From positions 1-64,000 of the forward strand of contig NZ_JACAWU010000001.1 in the NCBI RefSeq assembly GCF_013391635.1: a stretch of 64,000 nt of DNA, in the 5' to 3' direction. Source of the DNA: Natronomonas gomsonensis. Its GTDB lineage: Archaea; Halobacteriota; Halobacteria; Halobacteriales; Haloarculaceae. A model generated the notes under the pieces. That model searched no databases, was not told where the DNA came from, and worked only from the letters and a program-made list of their open reading frames with translations. Positions 42,793-50,910 of the stretch are shown here, piece by piece. Position 1 is the stretch's first letter. Every line of letters starts with the position of its first letter. Both the position numbers and the translations under genes were made by a program.

Positions 42793-44061
42793 CTACGATT
42801 CCGGATGCGTCGGCGCGTCGAACCCACCTCTCACGAGGGGTTTGGCGATGTGCCGACGCGCTCGCGGTGGGACCTCGTACCACCCGACCGATAGTTCGCG
42901 GTCGAGTCGGCGCTCGACCTTCCCGTCGGCAGCCGTCCCGCAGTCCCGACAGCGGTACCCTTGTCCCCGGCCCGCCGACTCCATCGACCGGCCGCACGCC
43001 GAACACGTCGGTGTCACGAGTTCCGTACGGTCGAGGTCCCGAACCGCGAACTTCTCCAGTTTCAGGGTCCCGTCTTTCAGTTCCCCACAGACGGTGAGTT
43101 CGTCGCCGGGGCGGAGTGCCCGGATGTGGTCGCGGAACCGCTTGGTCGGTTCGAAGGCCGCACAGCGTAGTTCCGCCTCGGCGTCGCCGACCCGGAAGAA
43201 GACGTGGCCGCCTTGCCGCGTCTCCGGGGCCGTCCGGACCGTCGCGTCGAGTCGGTACGACCGGCCCTCGCGTGCAGTCGAAACGGTCCCCTCCCGGAGG
43301 TGGCCGTCGGTCCCCTGATTCGTCACGAACGTCCGTTCGCGGTCGATAGGTTCGCTTCGGATACGGTCGGCGACTGCACGGCAGGCCACCGCATCGTCGC
43401 CGCGGATGCCGTACAGGACCGGCCCCGGCGTCCGGGGCACACAGACGACCTCGCCGCTTTCCCGGTCGACGGTGTCCCACACTGTCGGATAGTACTCGTC
43501 GGCGGCCTCGAACACCGACTCGGCGTCGACATCGCGGTCGGTCCCCCACCGCCGGCGCTCGCGGTAGGTGATGTGTTCGTAGGTCCACTCATCGAAGGCG
43601 CGCCAGGCGCCGACGGCCGCGAGCGCGCCGATGACGCCGCGGCCGTTCTTCCAGCGGCGAACCCGAAAGCCCGCCTCCTCGGCGAGTTTTACTGCGTCCG
43701 CGCGGTCGTGGTGGTCGCAAACGGCCTCCCGAGCGAAGGCCGCGACCGACTCGGGAACGGCTTCGGGGGCACCCGCAGCAACGACGATTCCGGGGTTGGT
43801 TCGGTCGTCGTCGGTTTCGGCCGCGCCGTCGACGACGCTCGCCGCCACCTCGAAGGCGGTGTCGACCGACGCGTCGGTGTGGACGGCGAGCGCCGCGTTC
43901 CCGCGCGTTTTGTGTTCGACCGCCGGGTTACACCGAACGAGTAAGACTCGCTCGACGGCCGCCCCGACGTCGGTCAACCGTCGAGCGACGGTGTCGGCGG
44001 CGTAGGTCGTACACATCCCCCGCTCGCGGGAGTCGGTGTCGTCCAACCCGATGACTGTCAC
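42793..44061 (-). CDS. tiaS: tRNA(Ile2) 2-agmatinylcytidine synthetase
   Basis: The 422-residue archaeal enzyme matches TiaS: VIGLDDTDSRERGMCTTYAA (residues 3-22), the ATP-binding region NPGIVVAAG, KNGRGVIGALAAVGA, and an OB-fold then zinc ribbon (CSACGRSMES and CRDCGTAAD) near the C-terminus. It joins agmatine to C34 of tRNA-Ile2 so the anticodon reads AUA only. The enzyme is essential in archaea. ATG 44061 gives the full first strand. It is divergent from the HTH gene at 44199. Confidence 0.94.
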   Translation of the reverse strand: MTVIGLDDTDSRERGMCTTYAADTVARRLTDVGAAVERVLLVRCNPAVEHKTRGNAALAVHTDASVDTAFEVAASVVDGAAETDDDRTNPGIVVAAGAPEAVPESVAAFAREAVCDHHDRADAVKLAEEAGFRVRRWKNGRGVIGALAAVGAWRAFDEWTYEHITYRERRRWGTDRDVDAESVFEAADEYYPTVWDTVDRESGEVVCVPRTPGPVLYGIRGDDAVACRAVADRIRSEPIDRERTFVTNQGTDGHLREGTVSTAREGRSYRLDATVRTAPETRQGGHVFFRVGDAEAELRCAAFEPTKRFRDHIRALRPGDELTVCGELKDGTLKLEKFAVRDLDRTELVTPTCSACGRSMESAGRGQGYRCRDCGTAADGKVERRLDRELSVGWYEVPPRARRHIAKPLVRGGFDAPTHPES

Positions 44062-44168
44062 GCCCCGGGGTAGGACACCACCGCCTAACGGGGTTTCGGT
44101 CGGCGTTCCGATGCCGTGTCACTTGCTGTCCCAACCGCCAGATAGCGGCAGTATCGCTGGGGAAAACG

Positions 44169-44175
44169 ATTTAAC
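44169..44175 (+). promoter_or_regulatory. TATA-like box for the HTH regulator gene
   Basis: ATTTAAC is centred 27 bases before ATG 44199. Confidence 0.5.
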
Positions 44176-44198
44176 TGGCGAATGGCTTATGTACCACT

Positions 44199-45164
44199 AT
44201 GTCACGGTCCGCACTGGTTGGTAACATCACCGCGATGCTCGAGGACGCAGGCTTCACGGTGAGCGACCGGTGTGCAATCCGTCCCAAGAGTTTCGACATC
44301 GCCGCACGGCGCGGCGACGACGTGTTGCTGTTGAAACTGCTCGCCAACATCGACGCCTTCGATGGCTACACCGGCGCGGAGATGCGCCGCCTCGGCGAGT
44401 ACCTCGATGCGACGCCGCTGGTCATCGGGTTGCGAACCCGAAACGAGGAGCTCAAACCCGGCGTCATCTACTTCCGCCACGGCGTGCCCGTGTTCTCGCC
44501 GGACACCGCGATGGATCTGTTCATCGAGGAGGTGCCGCCGCTCATCTACGCCGCACCCGGCGGCCTGTACGTCAACATCGACGGCGAGTTGCTCTCGGAG
44601 GTCCGCTCCGAGGAGGAGATGTCGCTCGGTAAACTCGCCAACGAACTCGGCGTCTCCCGGCGCACCGTCTCGAAGTACGAGGACGGCATGAGCGCGAGCG
44701 TCGAAGTCGCGGCGGAACTGGAGGAGATATTCGACCGCCCGCTCGCGAACCCCGTCGAGGTGCTCGAGGGCGCCGAGGAGGTCCGCGACGAGATGGACGA
44801 CCCCGGCGAACCCGAGGCCGACCCCGACGACGCACACCTCATCACCGTCCTCACCCGCGTCGGGTTCGATGTCCACCCGACTATGCGGGCGCCGTTCAAG
44901 GCCGTCAGCGAAGACGAGGCCCGCGAGCGGAAGATGCTCACCGGTCACTCCGACTTCAACCGGACCGCCGAGAAGCGTGCCCGCATCATGTCGTCGGTCG
45001 GTGAAGTGACCCGGACCCGGTCGGTGTACGTCGTCGACCGCGCCCGCCAAGAGTCCGTCGACGGGACCGCCCTCATCGAACGCGAGGAAATCGAGCGCAT
45101 CGACGACCCCGAGGAACTGGAGGACATCATCCGCGAGCGCGCCGGCCTCGAAGAACCGGCCTGA
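44199..45164 (+). CDS. Archaeal HTH-type transcriptional regulator (COG1395 type)
   Basis: The 321-residue protein has three parts: an N-terminal restriction-endonuclease-like domain ([21 protein letters not shown], about residues 24-44, then [13 protein letters not shown]), a central helix-turn-helix ([20 protein letters not shown], about 146-165), and a C-terminal domain with [20 protein letters not shown]. This layout is shared by a family of putative archaeal transcription regulators of unknown target. The N-terminal domain may bind nucleic acid without cutting. Leaderless by TATA spacing. Confidence 0.85.
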   Translation: MSRSALVGNITAMLEDAGFTVSDRCAIRPKSFDIAARRGDDVLLLKLLANIDAFDGYTGAEMRRLGEYLDATPLVIGLRTRNEELKPGVIYFRHGVPVFSPDTAMDLFIEEVPPLIYAAPGGLYVNIDGELLSEVRSEEEMSLGKLANELGVSRRTVSKYEDGMSASVEVAAELEEIFDRPLANPVEVLEGAEEVRDEMDDPGEPEADPDDAHLITVLTRVGFDVHPTMRAPFKAVSEDEARERKMLTGHSDFNRTAEKRARIMSSVGEVTRTRSVYVVDRARQESVDGTALIEREEIERIDDPEELEDIIRERAGLEEPA

Positions 45165-45285
45165 ACGGTCCTTTTTATCGTCGTAGCCCCGCCACAGCCG
45201 CTGCGCCGTCGGTCACTGCTCGTTGAGCGGGCCGAGTCGACTGTCGACCGGTGAGTGATGTGTCCAGCGACTCGCAACCGAATCC

Positions 45286-45313
45286 GATTTCGTATATCGA
45301 ATAGCAGTTTATT
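45286..45313 (+). promoter_or_regulatory. Shared promoter-like motif, copy 1 (upstream of hemC)
   Basis: GATTTCGTATATCGAATAGC followed by AGTTTATT lies about 90 bases before ATG 45402. The core GAATAGCAGTTTATT recurs exactly at 53208-53239 (opposite strand) and in looser form at 52363-52389. It may be a promoter with an operator for one regulator. Confidence 0.45.
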
Positions 45314-45401
45314 GGCGGAGAACCACGATGTCGACCCAGCGCACGAAATCGCGTCCGGAGAAGCCGAAGGGCGTTTCAACCGCCGCGACGGAGGTTCGGG
45401 T

Positions 45402-46460
45402 ATGACTGAGACGATTCGGCTGGCGACACGGGGGTCGGACCTCGCGTTGCGACAGGCCCAGGCGGTGGCCCAGCGCCTGCAGAACCGCAAACGCGACGTG
45501 GAGTTGGTCGAGGTATCGACGACGGGTGACGAACTGCGCGACGAGTTGATTCACCGGCTCGGCAAGACTGGGGCGTTCGTCCGCAGCCTCGACGAGAAGG
45601 TCATCGACGGTGAGGTGGACGCCGCCGTACACTCGATGAAGGATATGCCGACGGAGTTCCCCGAGGAGTTGGTCGTCGCGGGCGTTCCCGACCGGGCCTC
45701 GCCCGTCGACCTCCTGTTGACGTCCGACGGGGCGACCCTCGAGGACCTGCCGAGCGGCGCGACGGTCGGCACCTCGAGTTTGCGGCGAAAGGCCCAGCTG
45801 TTGGCCGAACGTCCGGACCTCGACGTACAGCCGCTTCGCGGTAACGTCGACACCCGAGTTCAGAAATTGCTCGCACCGGAGCTACAGGCCGAACACGAAC
45901 GCCGGATGGACGCCGAAACCGAGGAGTCGGACACCTCCTACGACCGCACCGCAGAGGAGTGGTTCGACGACCTCACGGAGTTCGAACGGCAGGCGCTCGG
46001 CCGGGAGGTCGAGACGCGATTCGACGCCATCGTTCTCGCGGAGGCCGGCCTCGAACGCAGCGACTTGCTCGATTCCGTCGACCACGAACGCCTCGGAGCG
46101 TCGTTCGTTCCGGCGCCGGGACAGGGCGCGCTAGCGGTCACCGCCCGCGACGGCGAGATTGCGCAGACGATTAACCACGAACTCGACCACCCACGGACGC
46201 GCGTCGAGACCACCGTCGAGCGGACGATTCTGGGAACGCTGGGCGGCGGTTGTGTCGCTCCGGTTGGGATTCACGCCGTCATCCAAGGGGAGTACGTCCA
46301 CGCGAAGGTACGGGTGCTCTCACAGGACGGCACCGAGGAGATATCGGCTACGCGCGATTTGCCGGTCGAGACCCACCCGGAGGCCGCCCGGGCGTTCGCC
46401 GAGGCGTTGGCCGAGGAGGGCGCGTCCGACCTCATCGAACGCGCCCGGAGGGAGACGTGA
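45402..46460 (+). CDS. hemC: Hydroxymethylbilane synthase (porphobilinogen deaminase)
   Basis: The 352-residue enzyme matches HemC: LATRGSDLALRQAQAVA (residues 6-22), AVHSMKDMPTEFPEELVVAG, LRRKAQLLAERPDL, RGNVDTRVQKL, and the cofactor Cys in LGGGCVAPVG. It links four porphobilinogens into the linear tetrapyrrole. An acidic insert of about 40 residues (from about 155, AEHERRMDAETEESDTSYD) enlarges the second domain compared with bacterial enzymes. GGAGG lies seven bases before ATG 45402. The stop overlaps the sumT start (GTGA), making a hemC-sumT-hemD operon. Confidence 0.94.
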   Translation: MTETIRLATRGSDLALRQAQAVAQRLQNRKRDVELVEVSTTGDELRDELIHRLGKTGAFVRSLDEKVIDGEVDAAVHSMKDMPTEFPEELVVAGVPDRASPVDLLLTSDGATLEDLPSGATVGTSSLRRKAQLLAERPDLDVQPLRGNVDTRVQKLLAPELQAEHERRMDAETEESDTSYDRTAEEWFDDLTEFERQALGREVETRFDAIVLAEAGLERSDLLDSVDHERLGASFVPAPGQGALAVTARDGEIAQTINHELDHPRTRVETTVERTILGTLGGGCVAPVGIHAVIQGEYVHAKVRVLSQDGTEEISATRDLPVETHPEAARAFAEALAEEGASDLIERARRET

Positions 46461-47230
46461 CCGGGAAAGTGTACCTCGTCGGGAGCGGTCCCGGCGACCC
46501 CGAACTCCTGACGGTGAAAGCTCGACGGCTCATCGACGAGGCGGACGTGGTGCTTCACGACAAACTCCCCGGCCCCGAGATTCTGTCCTCGATTCCGGCG
46601 GAGAAACGCGAGGACGTGGGCAAACGCGCAGGCGGCGAGTGGACGCCACAGGAGTACACGAACAAGCGATTGGTCGAACTCGCCGAGGAGGGAAAGACCG
46701 TCGTCCGCCTCAAGGGCGGTGACCCCTTCGTCTTCGGCCGCGGCGGCGAGGAAGCCGAACATCTGGCCAAAAACGAGATTCCATTCGAGTACGTCCCCGG
46801 GGTGACGAGCGCCATCGCCGGGGCCGGCGTCGCCGGCATCCCCGTGACCCACCGCGAACACACGTCCTCGGTGTCGTTCGTCACCGGCCACGAAGACCCG
46901 ACGAAAGACGAGTCCGCAATCGACTGGACCGCGCTGGCAGAGACCGGCGGGACGCTCGTCGTCCTGATGGGCGTCGGGAAACTCCCGCTGTACACCGACG
47001 AACTGCTGGCGGCCGGTATGGACCCGGAGACGCCGGTCGCGCTGGTCGAGCGGGCGACGTGGCCCGACCAGCGAGTCGCCGTCGGCACACTGGAGACCAT
47101 CGTCGACGTTCGCGACGATGCCGGCATCGAACCGCCGGCGATTACCGTCATCGGCGGCGTCGCGGCGACGAGAGAGCGCGTACTGGCGTTTCTAGAGAAC
47201 GAACCCGACTCGGGAGACGAGACTAAATAA
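46457..47230 (+). CDS. cobA: Uroporphyrinogen-III C-methyltransferase
   Basis: The 257-residue enzyme (SumT) begins VYLVGSGPGDPELLTVKA and carries GDPFVFGRGGEEA (about residues 84-96), PGVTSAIAGAGVAGIPVTHR, and a C-terminal ITVIGGVAATRE. It adds methyl groups to C2 and C7 of uroporphyrinogen III, making precorrin-2, the branch point for siroheme, cobalamin and the alternative haem route used by archaea. Coupling by a four-base overlap (GTGA) to hemC ensures even supply. Start GTG 46457 is the only reasonable choice. Confidence 0.93.
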   Translation: MTGKVYLVGSGPGDPELLTVKARRLIDEADVVLHDKLPGPEILSSIPAEKREDVGKRAGGEWTPQEYTNKRLVELAEEGKTVVRLKGGDPFVFGRGGEEAEHLAKNEIPFEYVPGVTSAIAGAGVAGIPVTHREHTSSVSFVTGHEDPTKDESAIDWTALAETGGTLVVLMGVGKLPLYTDELLAAGMDPETPVALVERATWPDQRVAVGTLETIVDVRDDAGIEPPAITVIGGVAATRERVLAFLENEPDSGDETK

Positions 47231-47287
47231 ACCACATGCCACGATATCAAATGCGAGCTGACGGAACTGCTGGAGGCCGAGTGAGCC

Positions 47288-48019
47288 ATGTCTGAGACGG
47301 TCGCGTTCTTCCGACCAGACGACGAACGAGCGGCCGAGGCGGCCGAAATCGTCCGTTCGCTCGGCGGAGAGCCGCTTTCGGACCCGATGTTGACCGTCGA
47401 ACCGACCGGCGAGACGCCGCGGGAGGACGCAGCACTTACCGTGCTGACGAGCAAGACCGGCGTCGAGCTAGCCGCCGACGCTGGCTGGGAACCGGGCGGC
47501 GAAATCGTCGCCATCGGCTCTGGTACCGCTGAAGCGCTGGAGCGGGCCGGATACAACGTCGACCGTATTCCCGAGGAGTACTCCTCGTCGGGCCTCGTCG
47601 AGGAGTTGCGCGCCGACGCCCCCGGCGCCCGAATCGAGGTCGCCCGCTCGGACCACGGGTCCCCGGTACTCACCGACGGCCTCGAAGCCGCGGGCGCGTA
47701 CGTCCACGAGACGGTGTTGTACCGTCTCCGTCGGCCACCGGAAGCCGGCGCCTCGGCGGTCGCCGCCGCCGAGGGCCGACTCGACGGCGCCTGTTTCACC
47801 TCCTCGCTCACGGTGGAGCACTTCCTTGAATCTGCAGACGAGCGAGGACTTCGAGACGAGGCTATCGAGGGACTGAACGACGCCGTCGTCGGCGCCATCG
47901 GCGAGCCGACCCGCGAAACGGCCGAGAACGCGGGGATTTCCGTCGATGTCGTCCCGAGTGTCGCCGAATTCGAGGCGCTGGCGGAGGCGGTCCTCACACG
48001 GGTCGGTCCGGAGGTTTAA
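47288..48019 (+). CDS. hemD: Uroporphyrinogen-III synthase
   Basis: The 243-residue protein has the weakly conserved but typical HemD layout of two similar half-domains: a first Rossmann-like part (VAFFRPDDERAAEAAEIVR, LTSKTGVELAADA, VAIGSGTAEALERAGYNV), and a second (DAPGARIEVARSDHGS, LDGACFTSSLTVEHFLESA, GAIGEPTRETAENAGISV). It closes the linear tetrapyrrole and flips ring D. It lies 57 bases after sumT and probably belongs to the same operon. Confidence 0.9.
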   Translation: MSETVAFFRPDDERAAEAAEIVRSLGGEPLSDPMLTVEPTGETPREDAALTVLTSKTGVELAADAGWEPGGEIVAIGSGTAEALERAGYNVDRIPEEYSSSGLVEELRADAPGARIEVARSDHGSPVLTDGLEAAGAYVHETVLYRLRRPPEAGASAVAAAEGRLDGACFTSSLTVEHFLESADERGLRDEAIEGLNDAVVGAIGEPTRETAENAGISVDVVPSVAEFEALAEAVLTRVGPEV

Positions 48020-48046
48020 ACCCGAGAGCGCAGTACGAACCCGTAG

Positions 48047-49471
48047 ATGGCTGCCGCCCCCGTCCCGGAGTTAGCGACCACCGCCACGGCGTGTGCAGAG
48101 CGCCTGCTCGCCGCCGACCGCGTGCTGTTGGCCTCCCACATCGACGCCGACGGACTGACCAGCGCCGGCGTCGCGTCGACGGCGCTCGAACGCGCGTCGA
48201 TTCCCTTCGAGACGGTGTTCGAAAAGCAACTCGACGCCGAGTCGATAGCCGGCATCGCCGAACGCGAGTACGACACCGTGTTGTTCACCGACTTCGGCAG
48301 CGGCCAACTCGACGTCATCGCCGAACACGAGTCCGCGGGCGATTTTACACCGGTCATCGCCGACCACCACCAGCCCGCCGACGTCGACACTGAGTACCAC
48401 CTCAACCCGCTGTTGGAGGGTATCAATGGCGCTTCGGAGATGTCCGGGGCCGGCGCGGCGTACGTCCTCGCGCGCGCACTCGCAGCCGAGTGCGACGGCG
48501 CCGGTGATAATCGCGACCTCGCGGCACTGGCGGTCGTCGGCGCCGTCGGGGACATGCAGGCCAAAAGCGGTGCACTCCACGGCGCCAACGCCGCCATCGT
48601 CGCCGACGGCGTCGAGGCGGGCGTTCTCGAGGAGACGAAGGACCTCGCCGTCTACGGGAAACAGACCCGTCCGCTGCCGAAACTGCTCGAATACGCCTCC
48701 GACGTTCGAATTCCGGGCATCACGAACGACGAACGCGGCACCGTCTCGTTTCTCTCCGACCTCGACGTGACGTGCCGCGAGGAAGGCAACTGGAAGCGGT
48801 GGGTCGACCTCACCGACGACGAACGCCAGTCGGTCGCCAGCGCACTCGTCCAACACGCCGTCAAGCGCGGCGTTCCCGCCTTCAAAATCGACCGCCTCGT
48901 CGGAACGACCTACATCCTTCGGGAGGAGGCCGTCGGGACGGAACTCCGGGACGCAAGTGAGTTCTCGACGCTGCTCAACGCCACCGCGCGGTACGAACGC
49001 GCCGACGTAGGGTTGGCGGTGTGTCTCGGCGACCGCGGCGAGGCCCTCGAACGTGCTCGAGAGCTCCTGCGAAACCACCGCCGGAACCTCTCGGAGGGCA
49101 TCGAGTGGGTCGAACAGCGGGGCGTCGAGCAGGAAGACCACCTCCAGTGGTTCGACGCCGGCGACGAGATTCGCGAGACCATCGTCGGTATCATCGCTGG
49201 GATGTCGATGGGCGCCGACGGCGTCTCTCGGAACCGACCCATCGTCGCCTTCGCCCGCAAGAACGACGAGGAGACGAAGGTCTCCGGCCGTGGAACCGGG
49301 GCGCTCGTAAGCGAGGGGCTTGACCTCTCGGTCGTGATGAAAGAGGCCAGTCAGAACGCGGGCGGCGACGGCGGGGGCCACGACGTGGCCGCCGGGGCGA
49401 CGATTCCAGCCGGCACCGAGGAGATCTTCATCGAACACGCCGACCGCATCGTCGGCGAGCAGTTGGGGTGA
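48047..49471 (+). CDS. DHH-family phosphoesterase (archaeal RecJ-like)
   Basis: The 474-residue protein has the DHH motifs: SHIDADGLTSAGVAS (about residues 29-43), LFTDFGSGQ (about 85-93), the DHH-containing VIADHHQPADV, and the C-terminal DHHA1 signature NAGGDGGGHDVAAGATIP. These bind manganese and make it an exonuclease or oligonucleotide hydrolase. In archaea relatives join the replication machine with GINS (GAN) or act on RNA. Two copies are common in haloarchaea, so the exact role here is open. It starts 27 bases after hemD. Confidence 0.88.
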   Translation: MAAAPVPELATTATACAERLLAADRVLLASHIDADGLTSAGVASTALERASIPFETVFEKQLDAESIAGIAEREYDTVLFTDFGSGQLDVIAEHESAGDFTPVIADHHQPADVDTEYHLNPLLEGINGASEMSGAGAAYVLARALAAECDGAGDNRDLAALAVVGAVGDMQAKSGALHGANAAIVADGVEAGVLEETKDLAVYGKQTRPLPKLLEYASDVRIPGITNDERGTVSFLSDLDVTCREEGNWKRWVDLTDDERQSVASALVQHAVKRGVPAFKIDRLVGTTYILREEAVGTELRDASEFSTLLNATARYERADVGLAVCLGDRGEALERARELLRNHRRNLSEGIEWVEQRGVEQEDHLQWFDAGDEIRETIVGIIAGMSMGADGVSRNRPIVAFARKNDEETKVSGRGTGALVSEGLDLSVVMKEASQNAGGDGGGHDVAAGATIPAGTEEIFIEHADRIVGEQLG

Positions 49472-49526
49472 CCGACTCGCCGAGAGTCAGAGGATATTTC
49501 AATTTACTGGGAATAGCCGCCCCTGA

Positions 49527-49566
49527 ATGACCCCCCCTGGAGATATCGTTCCGATTAGTCGCTGGC
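49527..49566 (+). other. Expected N-terminus of the CNNM gene, out of frame by one C
   Basis: In the frame of the gene at 49567 the upstream DNA reads LEISFRLVAGV, the normal start of such proteins, but no ATG or GTG is in frame. An ATG at 49527 lies one base out of frame. Between them is a run of seven C (49531-49537). With six C the start would read MTPLEISFRL. TATA-like ATTTAC and GATATTTC lie 23-30 bases before 49527, where a leaderless start is expected. Confidence 0.6.
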
Positions 49567-50589
49567 GTGTTGCTCATTCTCGCCAACGGCTTCTTCGTCG
49601 CCATCGAGTTCGCACTGACGCGAGCACGGCAGTTCACCAGAGGTGAGTTCATCGGCGAAACGGCCGCACTCGAGCGCGCCTGGGAGATGACACAGAATCT
49701 CGAAATCTATCTGACGACCTGTCAGGTCGGCATCACCGCCTCCAGCATCGCGGTGGGTATCGTCGCCGAGCCGGCGCTGGCGGCGCTGTTCGAACCGTAC
49801 TTCGCGAACACGGCGCTGGCCTCCGTCGGCGCTGGCGCCATCATCGCTTTCGGTATCATCAATCTCGTCCATCTCACCCACGGCGAACAGACGCCGACGT
49901 ATCTCGGCGTCGAGCGCTCGCGACTGGTGTGCCGATACGGCGCGACGCCACTGTATTGGTTCAACGCGTTGATTTCGCCGATAATCACCCTCGGAGACTG
50001 GGTGGCGAAGGCGACGCTGAAACTGTTCGGCATCGAGATGACCGGCGCGTGGTTGGAGACCGAGGAGGACATCTTGGAGAGCCGCGCGGACCTCCGGAAC
50101 CGTATCGACACTCTGCTGGACGAGGGTGACCTCAACGACGAGCGTCGCGAGGAGGTTCTCAACGCCCTGGCGGTGGACGAACTCCCGGTTAGCGACATCA
50201 TGGTCGACCCGGCGGACATCATCGCCCTGTCGACGACGGATTCCGTCGAGGCGAACCTCGAACGCATCCGGGAGACGCCCCACACCCGATTCCCGCTCCT
50301 TGGCGAGGAACCCACCGACTTCCGCGGCATCGTCTATGCACCCTCGATTCTGAACAACATCGAGCGCCTACAGGCCGAGGAGGTCACCTTCGAGGACATC
50401 GCCGCACCGCCGATGACCCTCGCCGCCGATACGAGCATCAGCGACGCCTTCGACCAGTTTCAGGCCGAAGGGCAGGAACTCGCCTTGGTGTTACGCGACG
50501 GCGAAGTCGTGGGGCTGATGACCGCCACCGACGCCCTCGAAGCCGTCATGGGCGAACTCGAGGACCCGCTGGACGAAGCCCACCGATAG
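49567..50589 (+). CDS. CNNM/CorC-type membrane protein with CBS domains
   Basis: The intact frame from GTG 49567 gives 340 residues. The CNNM membrane domain has ILANGFFVAIEFALTRARQF and LEIYLTTCQVGITASSIAVG (about residues 46-65), then two more segments (IIAFGIINLVHLTHGEQTPT). A CBS pair follows (VSDIMVDPADI at about 207, APPMTLAADTSISDAFDQF at about 277). The family moves or senses magnesium or related ions. The frame lacks its first dozen residues because of a C tract upstream (see 49527); either the base call is wrong or the gene is disrupted at its start. Confidence 0.85.
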   Translation: MLLILANGFFVAIEFALTRARQFTRGEFIGETAALERAWEMTQNLEIYLTTCQVGITASSIAVGIVAEPALAALFEPYFANTALASVGAGAIIAFGIINLVHLTHGEQTPTYLGVERSRLVCRYGATPLYWFNALISPIITLGDWVAKATLKLFGIEMTGAWLETEEDILESRADLRNRIDTLLDEGDLNDERREEVLNALAVDELPVSDIMVDPADIIALSTTDSVEANLERIRETPHTRFPLLGEEPTDFRGIVYAPSILNNIERLQAEEVTFEDIAAPPMTLAADTSISDAFDQFQAEGQELALVLRDGEVVGLMTATDALEAVMGELEDPLDEAHR

Positions 50590-50619
50590 CGTTTTCGCCC
50601 GATTGATGGCCGAGCGTCA

Positions 50620-50910
50620 CTACTCTTCGGCGTCTTCCTCATCTTTCGGTGGGCGTTTCGAGAGCCTATCGAATCGGCTCTGGGCACCCTCTTTTCGCCG
50701 TTCCGTTTCCTCGGCGTCGTACGTCGCTTCGCGGAGTTCCCCGTCGGCGACCACGATATCGAGGACTGCGTCGGCGTGACGGGCCGGTTCCGGTAACGCC
50801 TCGGGGTCGACGAGGAGTTCCTCGCCGACGCCGTCGGCTTCCGGAATCACCGCCGCGATTCCGTCTTCGATGCGGTCGACCACCGCGACGTAGCGCCCGT
50901 CTGGAATCAT
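50620..50910 (-). CDS. DUF3006 protein
   Basis: This 96-residue protein has the DUF3006 pattern: YVAVVDRIEDGIAAVIPEAD (residues 7-26), then ELLVDPEALPEPARHADAVLDI, and a charged C-terminal helix. It is a small SH3-like barrel of unknown function that in many genomes sits beside a metallo-beta-lactamase lipoprotein. Here its ATG overlaps that gene's stop (ATGA), so they are translated together. It is cytosolic, while its partner is exported. Confidence 0.83.
   Translation of the reverse strand: MIPDGRYVAVVDRIEDGIAAVIPEADGVGEELLVDPEALPEPARHADAVLDIVVADGELREATYDAEETERRKEGAQSRFDRLSKRPPKDEEDAEE

Noticed and set aside
47231..47281. An open stretch right after the sumT stop reading DIKCELTELLEAE in the same frame
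   Set aside because: It looks coding-like but is only 17 codons and has no start before it in that frame. It is possibly a remnant, and too little to call.
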